A stretch of 64,000 nucleotides of DNA from an uncultured Bacteroidia bacterium (GCA_902780935.1 CACZHP010000015.1:1-64000), one strand, 5' to 3'; positions 1 to 9,651 are shown, counted from the stretch's first letter. Notes: generated by a model not told the origin, from the sequence alone. Numbers and translations: made by a program.

Positions 1-294
1 AGCCACACCTTCCTTGATCGCATTCACTTTGCCGCTGCCGTCAACAGTAGCAATTTCGGGATTATCAGATTCCCATGTCACTTTCTGATCCGTGGCATCC
101 GAAGGGTTGACCGTAGCAGTCAAAGAAACAGTGCCACCAGGCTCGAGTGAAACGGAACTTTGGCTGATGGAAACACCGGAGACAGGAATCGTTACAGGTC
201 CGGGAGGTTCTTCCTGTGGCCCGCAGGATACCATAAAACTCGCAGCTAACATGACTGCGGAAAAGGCTGACAAGAGATTGAATAACTTTTTCAT
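1..294 (-). CDS. Ig-like (BIG_2) domain lipoprotein, 3' end outside window
   Basis: The first 98 codons of a minus-strand gene that runs off the left edge. The start is the ATG at 294. A signal peptide ends in the lipobox MVSC (Cys about residue 24), so the product is probably an outer-membrane or periplasmic lipoprotein. A Pro/Glu-rich linker is followed by VSGVSISQSSVSLEPGG and WESDNPEIATVDGSG, the classic pattern of a bacterial Ig-like group 2 domain, usually a stalk or adhesion module in Bacteroidetes surface proteins. The functional part, if any, lies beyond the window, so the role is unknown. Confidence 0.8.
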   Translation of the reverse strand, partial: MKKLFNLLSAFSAVMLAASFMVSCGPQEEPPGPVTIPVSGVSISQSSVSLEPGGTVSLTATVNPSDATDQKVTWESDNPEIATVDGSGKVNAIKEGVA

Positions 295-321
295 AAGTGC
301 CCGATTAATACTATTCAATCT

Positions 322-329
322 CAAATATA
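322..329 (-). promoter_or_regulatory. -7 box of the Ig-like lipoprotein gene
   Basis: TATATTTG on the minus strand matches the Bacteroidetes -7 consensus TAnnTTTG. It lies 28 bases upstream of the ATG at 294. The -33 position (349-352) reads TTTC, one mismatch from TTTG, at 19-base spacing. This separates the gene from the DUF5723 gene upstream. Confidence 0.55.
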
Positions 330-354
330 ATCATTTATTATAATTATTGAAACG

Positions 355-1689
355 CTAAATCGGGAAACTGACTCCGAAGGTCATTCCGATGTTGGATTTG
401 TCGATAGGGATAAGCTGCGGCGTCACTCTGAACGAATAAGAGTCTATTCCCCAGAATATGTTGAATCCAGGGGCGTGGACATCGAACGCTCCTCCGAATG
501 ACCATCCGAAATTGTGTCTCGCACCGCTCAGGTCCAGGCTCAGCCAAGACAGAGGCATCCAGCATCCGAAGAGACGGACTTCATTGTAACCATAGAACCT
601 GTAAGGCTTATAGGTGTACAGGATCGCGGCTGAGATGTTCTCGTTGAAAGGCATTTTGTACTTCGCCCCGACATTAAGGCTGACAGGAAGGACTTCGAAA
701 GTATTCGCCTTTTTTTCTTGAATATGGAAATCAAAGGCATCCCGGATGTCTTCAAGAGGCTGCAATTTCGAGTCGGAATCAATGTCCTCGTTCGGATCGT
801 ACCGGTAATTGGCATCGGATTTCGCGTAAACCTTGTCCAGCCACTTGATTCCACCGGCGTCAAGGACCGATGCCGAGAGTGTAAGGTTTTTAGTCAGAGG
901 ATATTCCACTCCCAAGTCAAGCGCGAGACCAAGGCCGCCGAATCCGAGTTTGTACCGGTTGAGCCCGAGACTGCCGATATTGATCCGAGTCTTGTCTTTC
1001 TCATACTCGCTCCAGGTGACAAGTCCGCCGGCGATCTCGATGTCGGCGTGGATGTCTTGAGTCCAACCCTTGCCGGATGCGTCGAGTGTGACATCCCTGC
1101 CGCGGAACCTTCCGTGTCCAAGCCCGATGAGAGGCTTGACCCGGATGCCGTACTTGAGTTTTCCCCACTGGCGGCTCTGCCCGTAGGCCAACTCCAGATA
1201 ATTATCGATGCCGGCGTCTATTCCGGTCAGGTTGAAGAAATCCTTATTAGTGACGCCTTCCTTCAGAAGGCTGATGTAGTCATAGGGGATACGAATCTGC
1301 CCGGCATATTTAAGCGTGACATCAACAGTGTGATACACATTTCCCCTTTTGAAACCGGTCGCGAAAACCCCAAAATCGAGGTTCAGGTTGACTCTGGCCC
1401 CCTGAGCGGGGAAATGATCCATCACGGTCTTCGCCGGGATATGCTTGTTCAACGCCGTGACAAGATGGTCCTCATAGGGATAGAATATGTCGGAAATGCC
1501 GATATTGCTCCGGCTGGTGGCACCGGCAAGACTCAGGATTCCAGTCCTGAAAGCGGTCGAATCGGTGAAAGCAGGATTCTGACGGTAAGCGAGGTGATAG
1601 CCTTCGAGGAAATAACCGGACTGGAAAATTTGCGCGGAAAGTCCGACGGAAAGCAACACAAGGGCGCAGGATATTATAAACTTTCTCAT
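355..1689 (-). CDS. DUF5723 family outer-membrane beta-barrel protein
   Basis: A 444-residue exported protein of Bacteroidetes-specific type DUF5723. The signal peptide (MRKFIISCALVLLSVGLSAQ) is cleaved by signal peptidase I. The early motif YHLAYRQNPAF, the alternating hydrophobic strands throughout and a C-terminal strand ending in GVSFPI fit a porin-like barrel in the outer membrane. The substrate is unknown. The gene follows a large lipoprotein gene by only 3 bases, so the two are very likely co-transcribed and may form one envelope complex. Family recognition is by pattern, not by search. Confidence 0.72.
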   Translation of the reverse strand: MRKFIISCALVLLSVGLSAQIFQSGYFLEGYHLAYRQNPAFTDSTAFRTGILSLAGATSRSNIGISDIFYPYEDHLVTALNKHIPAKTVMDHFPAQGARVNLNLDFGVFATGFKRGNVYHTVDVTLKYAGQIRIPYDYISLLKEGVTNKDFFNLTGIDAGIDNYLELAYGQSRQWGKLKYGIRVKPLIGLGHGRFRGRDVTLDASGKGWTQDIHADIEIAGGLVTWSEYEKDKTRINIGSLGLNRYKLGFGGLGLALDLGVEYPLTKNLTLSASVLDAGGIKWLDKVYAKSDANYRYDPNEDIDSDSKLQPLEDIRDAFDFHIQEKKANTFEVLPVSLNVGAKYKMPFNENISAAILYTYKPYRFYGYNEVRLFGCWMPLSWLSLDLSGARHNFGWSFGGAFDVHAPGFNIFWGIDSYSFRVTPQLIPIDKSNIGMTFGVSFPI

Positions 1690-1692
1690 AGT

Positions 1693-3492
1693 CTAGTTCT
1701 TATCAATCAAACGTTCAACATCCTGCTTGATCCTGTTCAAATACGTGATGTATCTGACCAGTTTAGGATCCACCGTGACGCCCTCCGGAACCTCAAGGGC
1801 TATGTTCTTCAACCGGATGGCCTGCTTCTCATTCAACGGGGTGTTCGTCATCACTCCACCACCGATGCTGAACTCAATACGGACTCCGTCAAAGGGAACG
1901 ATTTTGTCAGTGTTGAATCCGATCTCGACCTTGGAGGATGACGGGGCGTCCAACGTACCGGCCTTGATGTCGCTCTTGACCACGGGAGAATATTCACTGA
2001 CCACATTCCCTTCTTTGTCAATCATTTCCACATGGAGGTTCAAGTCCACAGGGATGGTGTTGACGGCATCCATCTTGATTCTCATCGGGCTGATGAAATC
2101 AAGAGCCATCGTCGTGTCCACAGCGAAGCCGTGGATGTCCTTATCCGCCGAAAATGACGCGTCCTTTCCCAGCCTCAGGGGCATGAACGCCCGGTTGGTG
2201 ACCTTGAAACCGTAGTCCACGCCAGGACGTACCTTAGCCCAGACCTCATCCTGGCTCACCTCAACACTGCCGAAGGAGACAGCCATGACCGATTCCTTGC
2301 TCTGGAGAACATCGGTAAGTCCGTCAATCTTGTAGGACATGCTTCCCTCCGGGGCATTACTTCCACTTCCGGAAAAGTAAAGGCTGGTGTTCATCTCAGC
2401 GGGGAAATGAATGGGGGTCCTGCCATAAAAGCTGCCGAGGGGGAACTCTCCCAGCGCATCGAACTCATCGTTGTAGATTCTCAGTATGGTGCTGTATTCA
2501 ACACCGGCGGGATATCTGCTTTCCACCTGGAACTCACACTCAAGATCGTATGGTTCCAAATCAGCATAGGAGGTAAGAAGATTCAGTGTGACAGGGAAGG
2601 AGAACAGGTTAAGGACAACTGGAGTCTCGCCCAAAATCACCTCAGCCTCATCGAACTTACCTTCAGGAATATTGACAGAAGCCTGTCCTTCAAGAGTCAC
2701 ATCTCCACTGAGTTCAGAGGTAACGTCCGCTGAGGAAAGCCGTATCGTACCGGCCAGCGAGATGGTCCCTTCAAGATTCATCTCGCTCTCATCCGGGACC
2801 TGGATGCCATTCTCAACAAACAGTTTGTTCACGGTAACCGGTACTGTCAGGCTATCCGCTGAAGAGACGGTCAGGTCTTTCCCGAGTGTGAGGACGTGGT
2901 CGGAAGTAAGGGAGAAGGGCTCCGAAGTTTCAGAGGCGAATGCCCATTCGGGGAGCTCGATAGTCGTTCCCTTCAAGAGTGTGAACCCTTTCAATGGAGC
3001 CAGACTGAAGGAAATCACCCACTCCATCGGTTCAAGGCTAACTTCCCTGACTGCCGAAATCCTTTCGCCGAGACCTTTGGTACCCAGGCTGAACCCCATC
3101 GGAATCTTTACAGGGATCTCCCTGGACTTCCATCCGGGAGGGAAGGAAGCGGGGATATCCACCTTGTCTATTCTCCGGGAGGGCTGGATGGCGACAGAGT
3201 CGATCAAGTACTCCACTTCCCTCTTGCTTGAGTCGATGAGGACACACAGGTTCCCTCCCTCATCAAATTCGAAGAGATCGGTTTTCTTCAGCACTTGTTT
3301 CTGCACTTTCACAATCCCCCTGACAAGGGGACCGATGGAAACGGACTCCAAGGAGCCGATCGGAAGGGTCGCGCCGGGGACCACAGTGACCCTGAGGTCC
3401 ACCTCTTTGTTCAGATCATAATCCTTGTCGATGGAGCATGCTGAAAGGGCCAGCATAACGAATACTGAAGCCCAAACAAGGTGTTTTTTCAT
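1693..3492 (-). CDS. Large exported lipoprotein of unknown function
   Basis: 599 residues with a lipoprotein signal peptide ending in LSAC (Cys about residue 20). After it comes DKDYDLNKEVDLRVTVVPG, a pattern I associate with an uncharacterised Bacteroidales lipoprotein family. The rest is rich in beta-strands with repeated units of the kind 'LEGTISLAGTIRL', suggesting stacked beta-sandwich domains. The C-terminus is helical (KQAIRLKNIALEV onwards, then a short coiled tail). It is the first gene of the unit with the DUF5723 barrel and has its own promoter. Probably outer-membrane anchored; no enzymatic motif was seen. Confidence 0.65.
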   Translation of the reverse strand: MKKHLVWASVFVMLALSACSIDKDYDLNKEVDLRVTVVPGATLPIGSLESVSIGPLVRGIVKVQKQVLKKTDLFEFDEGGNLCVLIDSSKREVEYLIDSVAIQPSRRIDKVDIPASFPPGWKSREIPVKIPMGFSLGTKGLGERISAVREVSLEPMEWVISFSLAPLKGFTLLKGTTIELPEWAFASETSEPFSLTSDHVLTLGKDLTVSSADSLTVPVTVNKLFVENGIQVPDESEMNLEGTISLAGTIRLSSADVTSELSGDVTLEGQASVNIPEGKFDEAEVILGETPVVLNLFSFPVTLNLLTSYADLEPYDLECEFQVESRYPAGVEYSTILRIYNDEFDALGEFPLGSFYGRTPIHFPAEMNTSLYFSGSGSNAPEGSMSYKIDGLTDVLQSKESVMAVSFGSVEVSQDEVWAKVRPGVDYGFKVTNRAFMPLRLGKDASFSADKDIHGFAVDTTMALDFISPMRIKMDAVNTIPVDLNLHVEMIDKEGNVVSEYSPVVKSDIKAGTLDAPSSSKVEIGFNTDKIVPFDGVRIEFSIGGGVMTNTPLNEKQAIRLKNIALEVPEGVTVDPKLVRYITYLNRIKQDVERLIDKN

Positions 3493-3529
3493 TGAAGCTA
3501 TAATCGTGAAGATGTTTTTTACCCATCCA

Positions 3530-3561
3530 CAAAAATAGCGGTTTTATAGCAATTTGCCAAT
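3530..3561 (-). promoter_or_regulatory. Promoter of the lipoprotein-DUF5723 operon
   Basis: On the minus strand the -7 box TATTTTTG (3530-3537) fits TAnnTTTG. ATTG at 3558-3561 is one mismatch from the -33 TTTG at 20-base spacing. The start codon is 38 bases downstream. Confidence 0.5.
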
Positions 3562-3573
3562 AAACATGGGGCG

Positions 3574-6480
3574 CTAGTACCCGAATATCTCCTCGAGGGT
3601 AAGATGCTTTACGGGGCCTAGGGTGGAGATGAACTCGGTGTCGAAGTCGCTCTCACGGCCGAGGAAGCCGTAGATATATTCCCGGTTCTTGATCCACTTC
3701 TGCTGGAAGGCTTTGACATCTTCCAGTGTCATGCCCTGGACCGCATCGAACACCGCCTTATCACGGCTCTCGGAAAGGCCGAGATCCCTCAGGGACAGGT
3801 ACTGGCTCAGCACGCTCATCCCGGTCACCCGCCTTGTGCGAAGCTGCGACAAGATTGAAGCTTTGGCCACCTCGAAAGCTTTCTCAGACTCTGGCATATT
3901 ATTGATAATCTGGTCGAAAGCCAAGACGGCGTCCTTAAGCTTGTCATTCTGGGAGGCGATGAAAGCCTGGAAGATGTAGTCGTCTTCAGGGAATGTCGGA
4001 GCGATCAGCGAGGCACGGGCCGAATATGCGAGTCCGCGAGCCTCCCTCATCTCCTGGAACACGATGGCATTCATGCCGCTGCCAAAGTAGTTGTTGTACA
4101 TCGTGACACCGGGATCGTTGGCCACATCGAACTTCTCTCCCCTGTCGGAATATTGCAGATAATAGAACTGGTTGGCGTCATAAGGAACCAGAAGCACCTC
4201 ATTGCCAGAGACTTGACGATGGACAGGACGTTCCTTAACAAGGGGCTGAGGATTCGCGGCGATCTTGTGGTGGTCGGAAACCATCTTCAGCGCGGCGACC
4301 TCTTCGGCCGGCCCGTAATAGAGGACCTCATGCTTCTTGGAATACAAATCCCTCACAGCTCCGAGAAGACCCTCGGAGGTCAGGGAAGTGATTTGCCCGT
4401 CGGAAAGGGTGGTCTTTGCCACGAACTCCGGGCCGTAGTAAATGTAGTTCTGGAGAGCAGCGTTGCAGGCGCTCTGGCTCAGCTTGCTGTCGGCCCTGTC
4501 CTTCAGGACATCAGCCTTAAGGGCGGAGAGTATGGTGGTGTCCGGGACAGCGTTGAAAATCAAATCCTCAACGATATCCATCGCCTTGCCAAGGTTCTCT
4601 TCCAGTCCCCTCACCCTCACAGTGGTCTGGACAGGACCGGCCGAAAGGGAATATGAGCAGGCCAGGGAATACATGTCCTTCTTGATCTGCTCAGCACTTC
4701 TTGTCGGGGTGCCGAGATAGCTCAAATAATTGAAAGCCAAGCCAAGACGGGGATCGCTCTGGGTGCCGCGGTCGAATATGGCGGTGTAATTGGATATGTC
4801 ATTGATCTCGTTCTTCTTGTAGAGGAACTCAATCCCTCCGGACATCTCATCCCTGGCCATATCTTTCGTGAAATCCGGGAATACGGGCTCTATGGGAGCG
4901 ACCTCGGAGTTCTGTATAGAGGTCAGGAAGTCGCTCTGCATGTGGCGGTTGGTCTCAATCGGAGTGATGGCCGGAGCCGCGATTTTGTCGATATTCGGAT
5001 CTTCTCCTATCCTCTTGTAGGCAAGGGCATAGCTGTTCGCCCCGAGATATTCATTAGCCCAGTCGATCACCTGTTGCTTCGTGACCTTCTCGAGACGGCG
5101 GGTCTGCAGGGCGTCATCCTTCCAGTCATGGCCGCTTATAAAGGAATTGACGAATGCCATAGCCCGGCTCCCGTTGCGCTCGAACCTGGACATCTGGCTC
5201 AGCTTGATGTTATTGATGGTCGAGGCGATCAACTCTTCGTCGAAGTCACCGGTACGGAGCCTGCCGACTTCCTCGAGCATCAGGTCACGAACCTCCTCAA
5301 GGGACTGACCCTCACGGGGATAGCCAACCATAAGGAACTCTCCGTAATCAGGACGATTATAGTTCATCAGATAGAATCCGCCCACCTTCTGAGCCTGGAC
5401 CAAATCAAGATCGACGAGACCCGCGGCACCATTGGAAAGGACAGAGCCGACAATCCCTCCGACTTCGCTGCGGAGGATATCCTTGTCGCCCGGAGTCCTC
5501 CAGCCGATCATCACGAACTCGGCGTCGAGGCCATAGACAGTCTTCTCGACGGGCTTGGTGATCTGCGGCTCGTTCTCATATTGAAGGGTCTTGATGTTCG
5601 GATTGGACTTCCATTCCCCGAAATATTTCTCTATCGTGGCGACGAAGGTATCAGGATCAAAGTCTCCGGACACACAGATAGCCACATTGTTGGGAACATA
5701 GAAGTTGTTCCTATGGTTCTCGATATTGATGATCGAAGGGTTCTTCAGGTGCTCCTGGGTGCCGATAGTGGTCTGGATGCCGTAAGGATGGCGGGAAAAC
5801 AGCACGGAATCAATGGCTTCCATAGCCTTGGAGTCATCCTCCGTAAGGCTCATGTTCTTCTCCTCATAGACAGCCTCCAACTCGGTGTGGAAGCCGCGGA
5901 TCACCGGGTGGATGAACCTGTCAGCCTGGATCTTCGCCCAATTCTCTATCTGGTTGGAGGGGATATCCTCCTGATAGACAGTCATGTCGGTGGACGTGAA
6001 GGCGTTGGATCCGGTCGATCCGATGATGGACATCAGTTTATCATATTCATTGGGGATGGCGATCTTCGAGGCCTCATAGCTGATAGAGTCGATCACATGG
6101 TAGAGGGCGACCCTCTCCTGAGGATCTGTCTTGGTCCTATATTCCTCGAAAAGGCTCCTGATCTGGTCGAGCATAGGTTTCTCCGCCTCATAATTCGAGG
6201 TTCCGAAACTCTCGGTACCCTTGAACATCAGGTGCTCCAGATAGTGGGACAGGCCCGTTGTCTCGTGCGGATCATCCTTGCTGCCGACCCTCACAGCTAT
6301 GTAAGTCTGAAGCCTGGGGGTCTCCTTATTGACAGTCATATACACCTTCAGACCATTGTCCAGGGTGTAGATCTTCGTGTTCATGGGATCGCCTTTCACG
6401 GTCTCGTACTTGTACTTCGCGCATGAACCGGAAAGGAGCAGCGCAGCGGCGAAAGAAGCCGCCAAAATGAACTTTCTCAT
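3574..6480 (-). CDS. M16 family zinc metallopeptidase, double-domain, lipoprotein
   Basis: A 968-residue insulinase/pitrilysin-type peptidase. The inverted zinc motif HxxEH is present as HYLEH (residues 79-83). A downstream Glu in the [10 protein letters not shown] stretch is a likely third ligand. The second half (from about residue 520) is the inactive companion M16 pair with the usual '[23 protein letters not shown]' type segment near its middle. The signal peptide has a weak lipobox (SGSC, Cys20), so it is probably anchored in the periplasm or outer membrane. The length is typical of full-length fused M16 enzymes. It is transcribed from its own consensus promoter, divergently from smpB. 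Confidence 0.92.
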   Translation of the reverse strand: MRKFILAASFAAALLLSGSCAKYKYETVKGDPMNTKIYTLDNGLKVYMTVNKETPRLQTYIAVRVGSKDDPHETTGLSHYLEHLMFKGTESFGTSNYEAEKPMLDQIRSLFEEYRTKTDPQERVALYHVIDSISYEASKIAIPNEYDKLMSIIGSTGSNAFTSTDMTVYQEDIPSNQIENWAKIQADRFIHPVIRGFHTELEAVYEEKNMSLTEDDSKAMEAIDSVLFSRHPYGIQTTIGTQEHLKNPSIINIENHRNNFYVPNNVAICVSGDFDPDTFVATIEKYFGEWKSNPNIKTLQYENEPQITKPVEKTVYGLDAEFVMIGWRTPGDKDILRSEVGGIVGSVLSNGAAGLVDLDLVQAQKVGGFYLMNYNRPDYGEFLMVGYPREGQSLEEVRDLMLEEVGRLRTGDFDEELIASTINNIKLSQMSRFERNGSRAMAFVNSFISGHDWKDDALQTRRLEKVTKQQVIDWANEYLGANSYALAYKRIGEDPNIDKIAAPAITPIETNRHMQSDFLTSIQNSEVAPIEPVFPDFTKDMARDEMSGGIEFLYKKNEINDISNYTAIFDRGTQSDPRLGLAFNYLSYLGTPTRSAEQIKKDMYSLACSYSLSAGPVQTTVRVRGLEENLGKAMDIVEDLIFNAVPDTTILSALKADVLKDRADSKLSQSACNAALQNYIYYGPEFVAKTTLSDGQITSLTSEGLLGAVRDLYSKKHEVLYYGPAEEVAALKMVSDHHKIAANPQPLVKERPVHRQVSGNEVLLVPYDANQFYYLQYSDRGEKFDVANDPGVTMYNNYFGSGMNAIVFQEMREARGLAYSARASLIAPTFPEDDYIFQAFIASQNDKLKDAVLAFDQIINNMPESEKAFEVAKASILSQLRTRRVTGMSVLSQYLSLRDLGLSESRDKAVFDAVQGMTLEDVKAFQQKWIKNREYIYGFLGRESDFDTEFISTLGPVKHLTLEEIFGY

Positions 6481-6504
6481 CTTCTTTTACTTATAAAGCA
6501 CCCG

Positions 6505-6535
6505 CAAACATAATCATTTTTCAGCGCTTCGCAAA
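6505..6535 (-). promoter_or_regulatory. Consensus Bacteroidetes promoter of the M16 gene
   Basis: Minus strand: TTTG (6532-6535), 19-base spacer, TATGTTTG (6505-6512), a perfect match to TTTG-N19-TAnnTTTG. The ATG at 6480 is 24 bases downstream, so the leader is short. Confidence 0.75.
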
Positions 6536-6542
6536 AAAGTGG

Positions 6543-6550
6543 TATATTTG
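6543..6550 (+). promoter_or_regulatory. -7 box of the smpB operon
   Basis: TATATTTG matches the Bacteroidetes -7 element and lies 19 bases before the smpB ATG. No good TTTG is present at -33. It sits next to the oppositely oriented M16 promoter, so the two promoters share about 45 bases. Confidence 0.55.
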
Positions 6551-6569
6551 TGATTCATGCGTTTGGATA

Positions 6570-7025
6570 ATGGCGGCTAAGAAAGAACATAAGACAGAGA
6601 TTAAGAACAAGAAGGCCTCGTTTGACTACGAGTTTCTGGAGACTTATGAGGCCGGGATAGTGCTGGTAGGGACGGAGATCAAGTCCATCAGGATGGGCAA
6701 GGTCTCCTTGGTGGACTCGTTCTGTTATTTCGTGGGTAACGAGTTGTTTGTCAAGGGAATGAATGTCGCCAAGTATTTCTGGGGATCCTGGGGCCAGCAT
6801 GAGCCCATGAGAGACCGCAAGCTGCTTCTCACGAAAAGGGAGTTGCGGCACCTGCACCAGGCTGTCAAGGAAAAGGGCTTGACGATAGTCGCGGTCAAAC
6901 TGTTCATCAACGACGAGGGTTTCGCGAAGCTAGTGATAGCGCTGGCAAGGGGTAAGAAGGTTTTCGACAAGAGGGCGACTATCAAGGAGAAGGACATCCG
7001 CAGGGAGATGGAGAGGGTCGATTAA
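6570..7025 (+). CDS. smpB: SsrA-binding protein SmpB
   Basis: 151 residues, the normal SmpB length. It binds the tRNA-like part of tmRNA and brings it to stalled ribosomes for trans-translation. Recognised from [20 protein letters not shown], the [14 protein letters not shown] strand, and the basic C-terminal tail [15 protein letters not shown] needed for decoding-centre binding. First gene of the plus-strand operon smpB-miaA-purE-TPR; miaA starts one base after its stop. No tmRNA gene lies in this window. Confidence 0.97.
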   Translation: MAAKKEHKTEIKNKKASFDYEFLETYEAGIVLVGTEIKSIRMGKVSLVDSFCYFVGNELFVKGMNVAKYFWGSWGQHEPMRDRKLLLTKRELRHLHQAVKEKGLTIVAVKLFINDEGFAKLVIALARGKKVFDKRATIKEKDIRREMERVD

Positions 7026-7026
7026 T

Positions 7027-8172
7027 ATGGCAAGGAACCGTCAGAACAAGCTTCGGGAGGCGATACCCATCCCTCCCCCGGCTCCCCTTCCGGATCCGGA
7101 AGTTATTGACGTGCAGTCCATTCTCAACGAATATCTCTCCGGCAATATCGACCTTATCGTCGTCCTCGGTCCGACAGCCTCCGGCAAGACTAAATACACC
7201 GTCAATCTTGCCCGTCGAATAACCTCTCTCGCCGCTAGTGACAGCCGGCTACAGCCGGCGCGCCGAAGTGAGGAGCGATGCGACGAACGGGAGGCGCAGG
7301 GCCCCGAAGCCGAAGGCTTTGGGAACATTTCCCCCCACCGGGGGGCCAGGGGGGGTGAATCGCTTGGCTCGCTATGCGAGCCGGAGGGGACACTTCCACC
7401 GGCCTGCGAGATACTATCAGCCGATTCAAGACAGATCTACAAAGACATGACGATCGGGACTGGGAAGGATCTGGAGGAGTACGGCGATGTGCCATATCAC
7501 CTGATCGACATCGTGCCGGCGGGAACCAGATTTGATCTATACCAGTGGCAGGAGGCCTTTGAGAAGGCTTACAAAGACATCAGGGAAAGGGGCCAGATCC
7601 CGATCCTGTGCGGAGGCACCGGTCTTTACATAGAGGCCGCCACTTGCGGATATTCCTTGCCCCAAGTTCCACCAAACGAGGAACTTCGGCCCGAATTGGA
7701 ACAGTACCCTACCGAGGAACTGATAAAGAGACTCGCCGACCTCGGACCTCTTCCCCCTGAAGGAGTCCTCCAAAGCAAAAGGAGAGTGATTAGGGCGCTG
7801 GAAGTGGCTCTGTATGAGAAAGATCACCCGATCCGGAAAAGCGGGTATCTCCCCAAAAAGCCATATTACATCGGCACCCTCGTTGACCGGGAGGAAAGGA
7901 ACGCCCGTATAGATTCCCGTCTTGACGCGAGGCTTCAAAACGGCCTTGTCGAAGAGGTGAAGGGCTTGCTGGACAGTGGCATACGCGCAGAGGACCTGAT
8001 GTACTACGGTCTTGAGTACAAGTTCGTGACTCAGTATGTGCTGGGGATCCTAAGTTATGAGGAGATGAGGCTCCTTCTGGGAAATGCCATCCACCAGTTC
8101 GCCAAACGGCAGATGACCTGGTTCCGAGGCATGGAAAAAGACGGAATCAAAATCCATTGGACAAACGTTTAA
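7027..8172 (+). CDS. miaA: tRNA dimethylallyltransferase MiaA with an in-frame insertion
   Basis: Transfers a dimethylallyl group to N6 of A37 in tRNAs reading UNN codons. The P-loop GPTASGKT is at residues 48-55, the SADSRQIY substrate motif at about 131-138, and the C-terminus keeps the family pattern QFAKRQMTWFRG. At 381 residues it is longer than the usual 300-315. There is an N-terminal extension of about 40 residues rich in Pro, and about 62 residues (66-127) sit between the P-loop helix and the DSRQ strand, where homologues need only a few residues. The insert is low-complexity and charged, and is encoded by a GC-rich palindromic stretch (7222-7407). The frame stays open and all key motifs survive, so the enzyme may still work with a surface loop, but this is inference. 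Confidence 0.93.
   Translation: MARNRQNKLREAIPIPPPAPLPDPEVIDVQSILNEYLSGNIDLIVVLGPTASGKTKYTVNLARRITSLAASDSRLQPARRSEERCDEREAQGPEAEGFGNISPHRGARGGESLGSLCEPEGTLPPACEILSADSRQIYKDMTIGTGKDLEEYGDVPYHLIDIVPAGTRFDLYQWQEAFEKAYKDIRERGQIPILCGGTGLYIEAATCGYSLPQVPPNEELRPELEQYPTEELIKRLADLGPLPPEGVLQSKRRVIRALEVALYEKDHPIRKSGYLPKKPYYIGTLVDREERNARIDSRLDARLQNGLVEEVKGLLDSGIRAEDLMYYGLEYKFVTQYVLGILSYEEMRLLLGNAIHQFAKRQMTWFRGMEKDGIKIHWTNV
7222..7407 (+). repeat. GC-rich palindromic element inserted in miaA (copy A)
   Basis: About 186 bases inside miaA with several hairpins: ggctcgc-tat-gcgagcc (perfect 7-bp stem), ccccccaccgggggg, and aagccgaaggctt. Near its right end is ggaggggacacttcc, sharing the core GGGGACAC with the elements in uppP and between secG and clpB. 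Unlike those two, no long flanking inverted arms are complete here. The length is a multiple of three and no stop occurs in the miaA frame. The encoded peptide (about residues 66-127) does not look like MiaA. Confidence 0.7.
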
Positions 8173-8184
8173 TCACTGAATATC

Positions 8185-8652
8185 ATGAAAGTAGCGATCA
8201 TCATGGGGTCCACAAGCGACCTCGAAGTCATGTCCGGAGCCTTCGGGATCTTGGATGATTTCGGCATTGAATATGAGAAGAGGGTCATCAGCGCCCACAG
8301 GACTCCCGAACTGATGTTCGAATATACCAAAGCCCTGAAAGGCAGTGGCTTCGGAGTCGTGATCGCCGGAGCCGGTGGAGCCGCCCACCTGGCCGGAGTT
8401 GCCGCCGGACTGACGACACTTCCCGTCATCGCCGTGCCCATGGCTACCAAGAACCTCGGCGGGCTTGACTCGCTCCTCTCCATGGTCCAGATGCCCACCG
8501 GAATCCCCGTGGCTACGGTCGCCATCGGCGGAGCGAAGAACGCGGCCATACTCGCCGCCGAGATCCTCGCCCTGGGCGACAAGGCCATCTCCGACAAACT
8601 GGACGCCTATAGGGAGGCCCAGGCAGAGAAAATCCGTAACACAACAATCTAA
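8185..8652 (+). CDS. purE: N5-carboxyaminoimidazole ribonucleotide mutase PurE
   Basis: 155 residues, class I PurE length. Converts N5-CAIR to CAIR in de novo purine synthesis. Diagnostic motifs are MGSTSDLEVM near the N-terminus, SAHRTPE (about residues 36-42), GAGGAAHLAGV and the QMPTGIPVATVAIGGAKNA strand. It starts 12 bases after miaA and its stop codon abuts the next ATG, so it belongs to the smpB operon. purK was not seen in the window. Confidence 0.97.
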   Translation: MKVAIIMGSTSDLEVMSGAFGILDDFGIEYEKRVISAHRTPELMFEYTKALKGSGFGVVIAGAGGAAHLAGVAAGLTTLPVIAVPMATKNLGGLDSLLSMVQMPTGIPVATVAIGGAKNAAILAAEILALGDKAISDKLDAYREAQAEKIRNTTI

Positions 8653-9651
8653 ATGAATACCAAGTTGTTAGCGGCGTTGCTGGCGTTATTACCGCTGGCG
8701 GCGCAAGCCCAGAGCGTAGTCACCCTGCAACCTGCCGGGGAAGATGGCCGTTACACCATCCAGACATCCGTCAACGGTGTTGGGGTACGAACCTACTACA
8801 CGGAGGAGAACTGGTTCGTGAGCATGTCCACGACCACCTATTTGTTCCTTTACGAGAACGGGTACATCGATGACGAGGATGTCAAAGGTATCACAACTTT
8901 GAAGCTTCCTGATGGATCCAGCTCAAAGGGAGCGGCCTTCGTGATCCGGAATCTTAAGGTCGGAGACCATATTCTTGTGACGGACATCCCGGCGTTCGTT
9001 GTCAGCAGGCAAACTGTCCCGCTGATCATCGGAAGCTCCGCGTTCGAGAGCCTCGGCGAGGTCACCAGGGAGGGCGACAAGATCGTGATCGGTGATCTGG
9101 AGGACATCGAGTCGATAGCGGAAGTCGTTGATCCTGTGGACAGTCTTCGTTTCGCAGCCCAAGCCCACCTGGACGCTGAGGAATATGCGGAAGCGCTCTC
9201 TTGTTTCTCCGCCCTGAAGGAGAAAGATGCTCTCAACATGTTGACCGAGTACCAATACGCCTTGATTCTTGGAATTCTCGGAAGGGACCAGGAGAACATC
9301 TCCGTCTCCAGGGAGTGGCTCGCTTCCAATGAGGGGAAATCCCTGACCATGGATTATTGGATCCACAACGGGATGGGAGCTTCGTTTGCCAGGCTCGGGG
9401 ACAACGCCAACGCTATCTCCAGCCTGGAGAAGGCATCTCAGACTTATTACAAGTTGTTCAACACATCGGAGAAAGGCATCAAGTCCGGCAACTTCCACGA
9501 CGGCAATCTCGGCTCTACCCTCTACCGTCTCGGCAGGGTCTATGCCGCCGAAGGCAAAGTCAGGTTGACTGAGACTTACTGCTCCCTCGCCGCCAAATGC
9601 GGCTACCAACCCGCCATCGACTTCTGCGACCAGTACAAGATCAAGTACTAA
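8653..9651 (+). CDS. Exported protein: degenerate retropepsin-like domain plus TPR repeats
   Basis: 332 residues with a signal peptide ending AAQAQS. Residues about 25-155 follow the order of bacterial retropepsin-like aspartic proteases: vNGV strand, a turn where DTGA is expected, a KLPDG stretch, LKVGDHILVTDIPAFVV, and PLIIGSSAFESLG, which resembles the family's LLGxSxLxxF. The catalytic DTG position reads YTEENW, so no active-site Asp is present. Residues about 160-330 contain TPR-like helices (AQAHLDAEEYAEALSCFSALKEK). The start codon directly follows the purE stop. The assignment of the first domain is inference; a binding rather than protease role is likely. Confidence 0.6.
   Translation: MNTKLLAALLALLPLAAQAQSVVTLQPAGEDGRYTIQTSVNGVGVRTYYTEENWFVSMSTTTYLFLYENGYIDDEDVKGITTLKLPDGSSSKGAAFVIRNLKVGDHILVTDIPAFVVSRQTVPLIIGSSAFESLGEVTREGDKIVIGDLEDIESIAEVVDPVDSLRFAAQAHLDAEEYAEALSCFSALKEKDALNMLTEYQYALILGILGRDQENISVSREWLASNEGKSLTMDYWIHNGMGASFARLGDNANAISSLEKASQTYYKLFNTSEKGIKSGNFHDGNLGSTLYRLGRVYAAEGKVRLTETYCSLAAKCGYQPAIDFCDQYKIKY

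Noticed and set aside
718-1941. Open frame of about 407 codons on the plus strand opposite the DUF5723 gene
   Set aside because: No recognisable motif; the composition is that of a shadow of the real minus-strand genes and it crosses the boundary between two of them.
4942-6426. Long open frame (about 494 codons) on the plus strand opposite the M16 peptidase gene
   Set aside because: It mirrors the peptidase codons, has no family motifs or ribosome-binding site, and such antisense frames occur opposite many genes in this GC-rich window.
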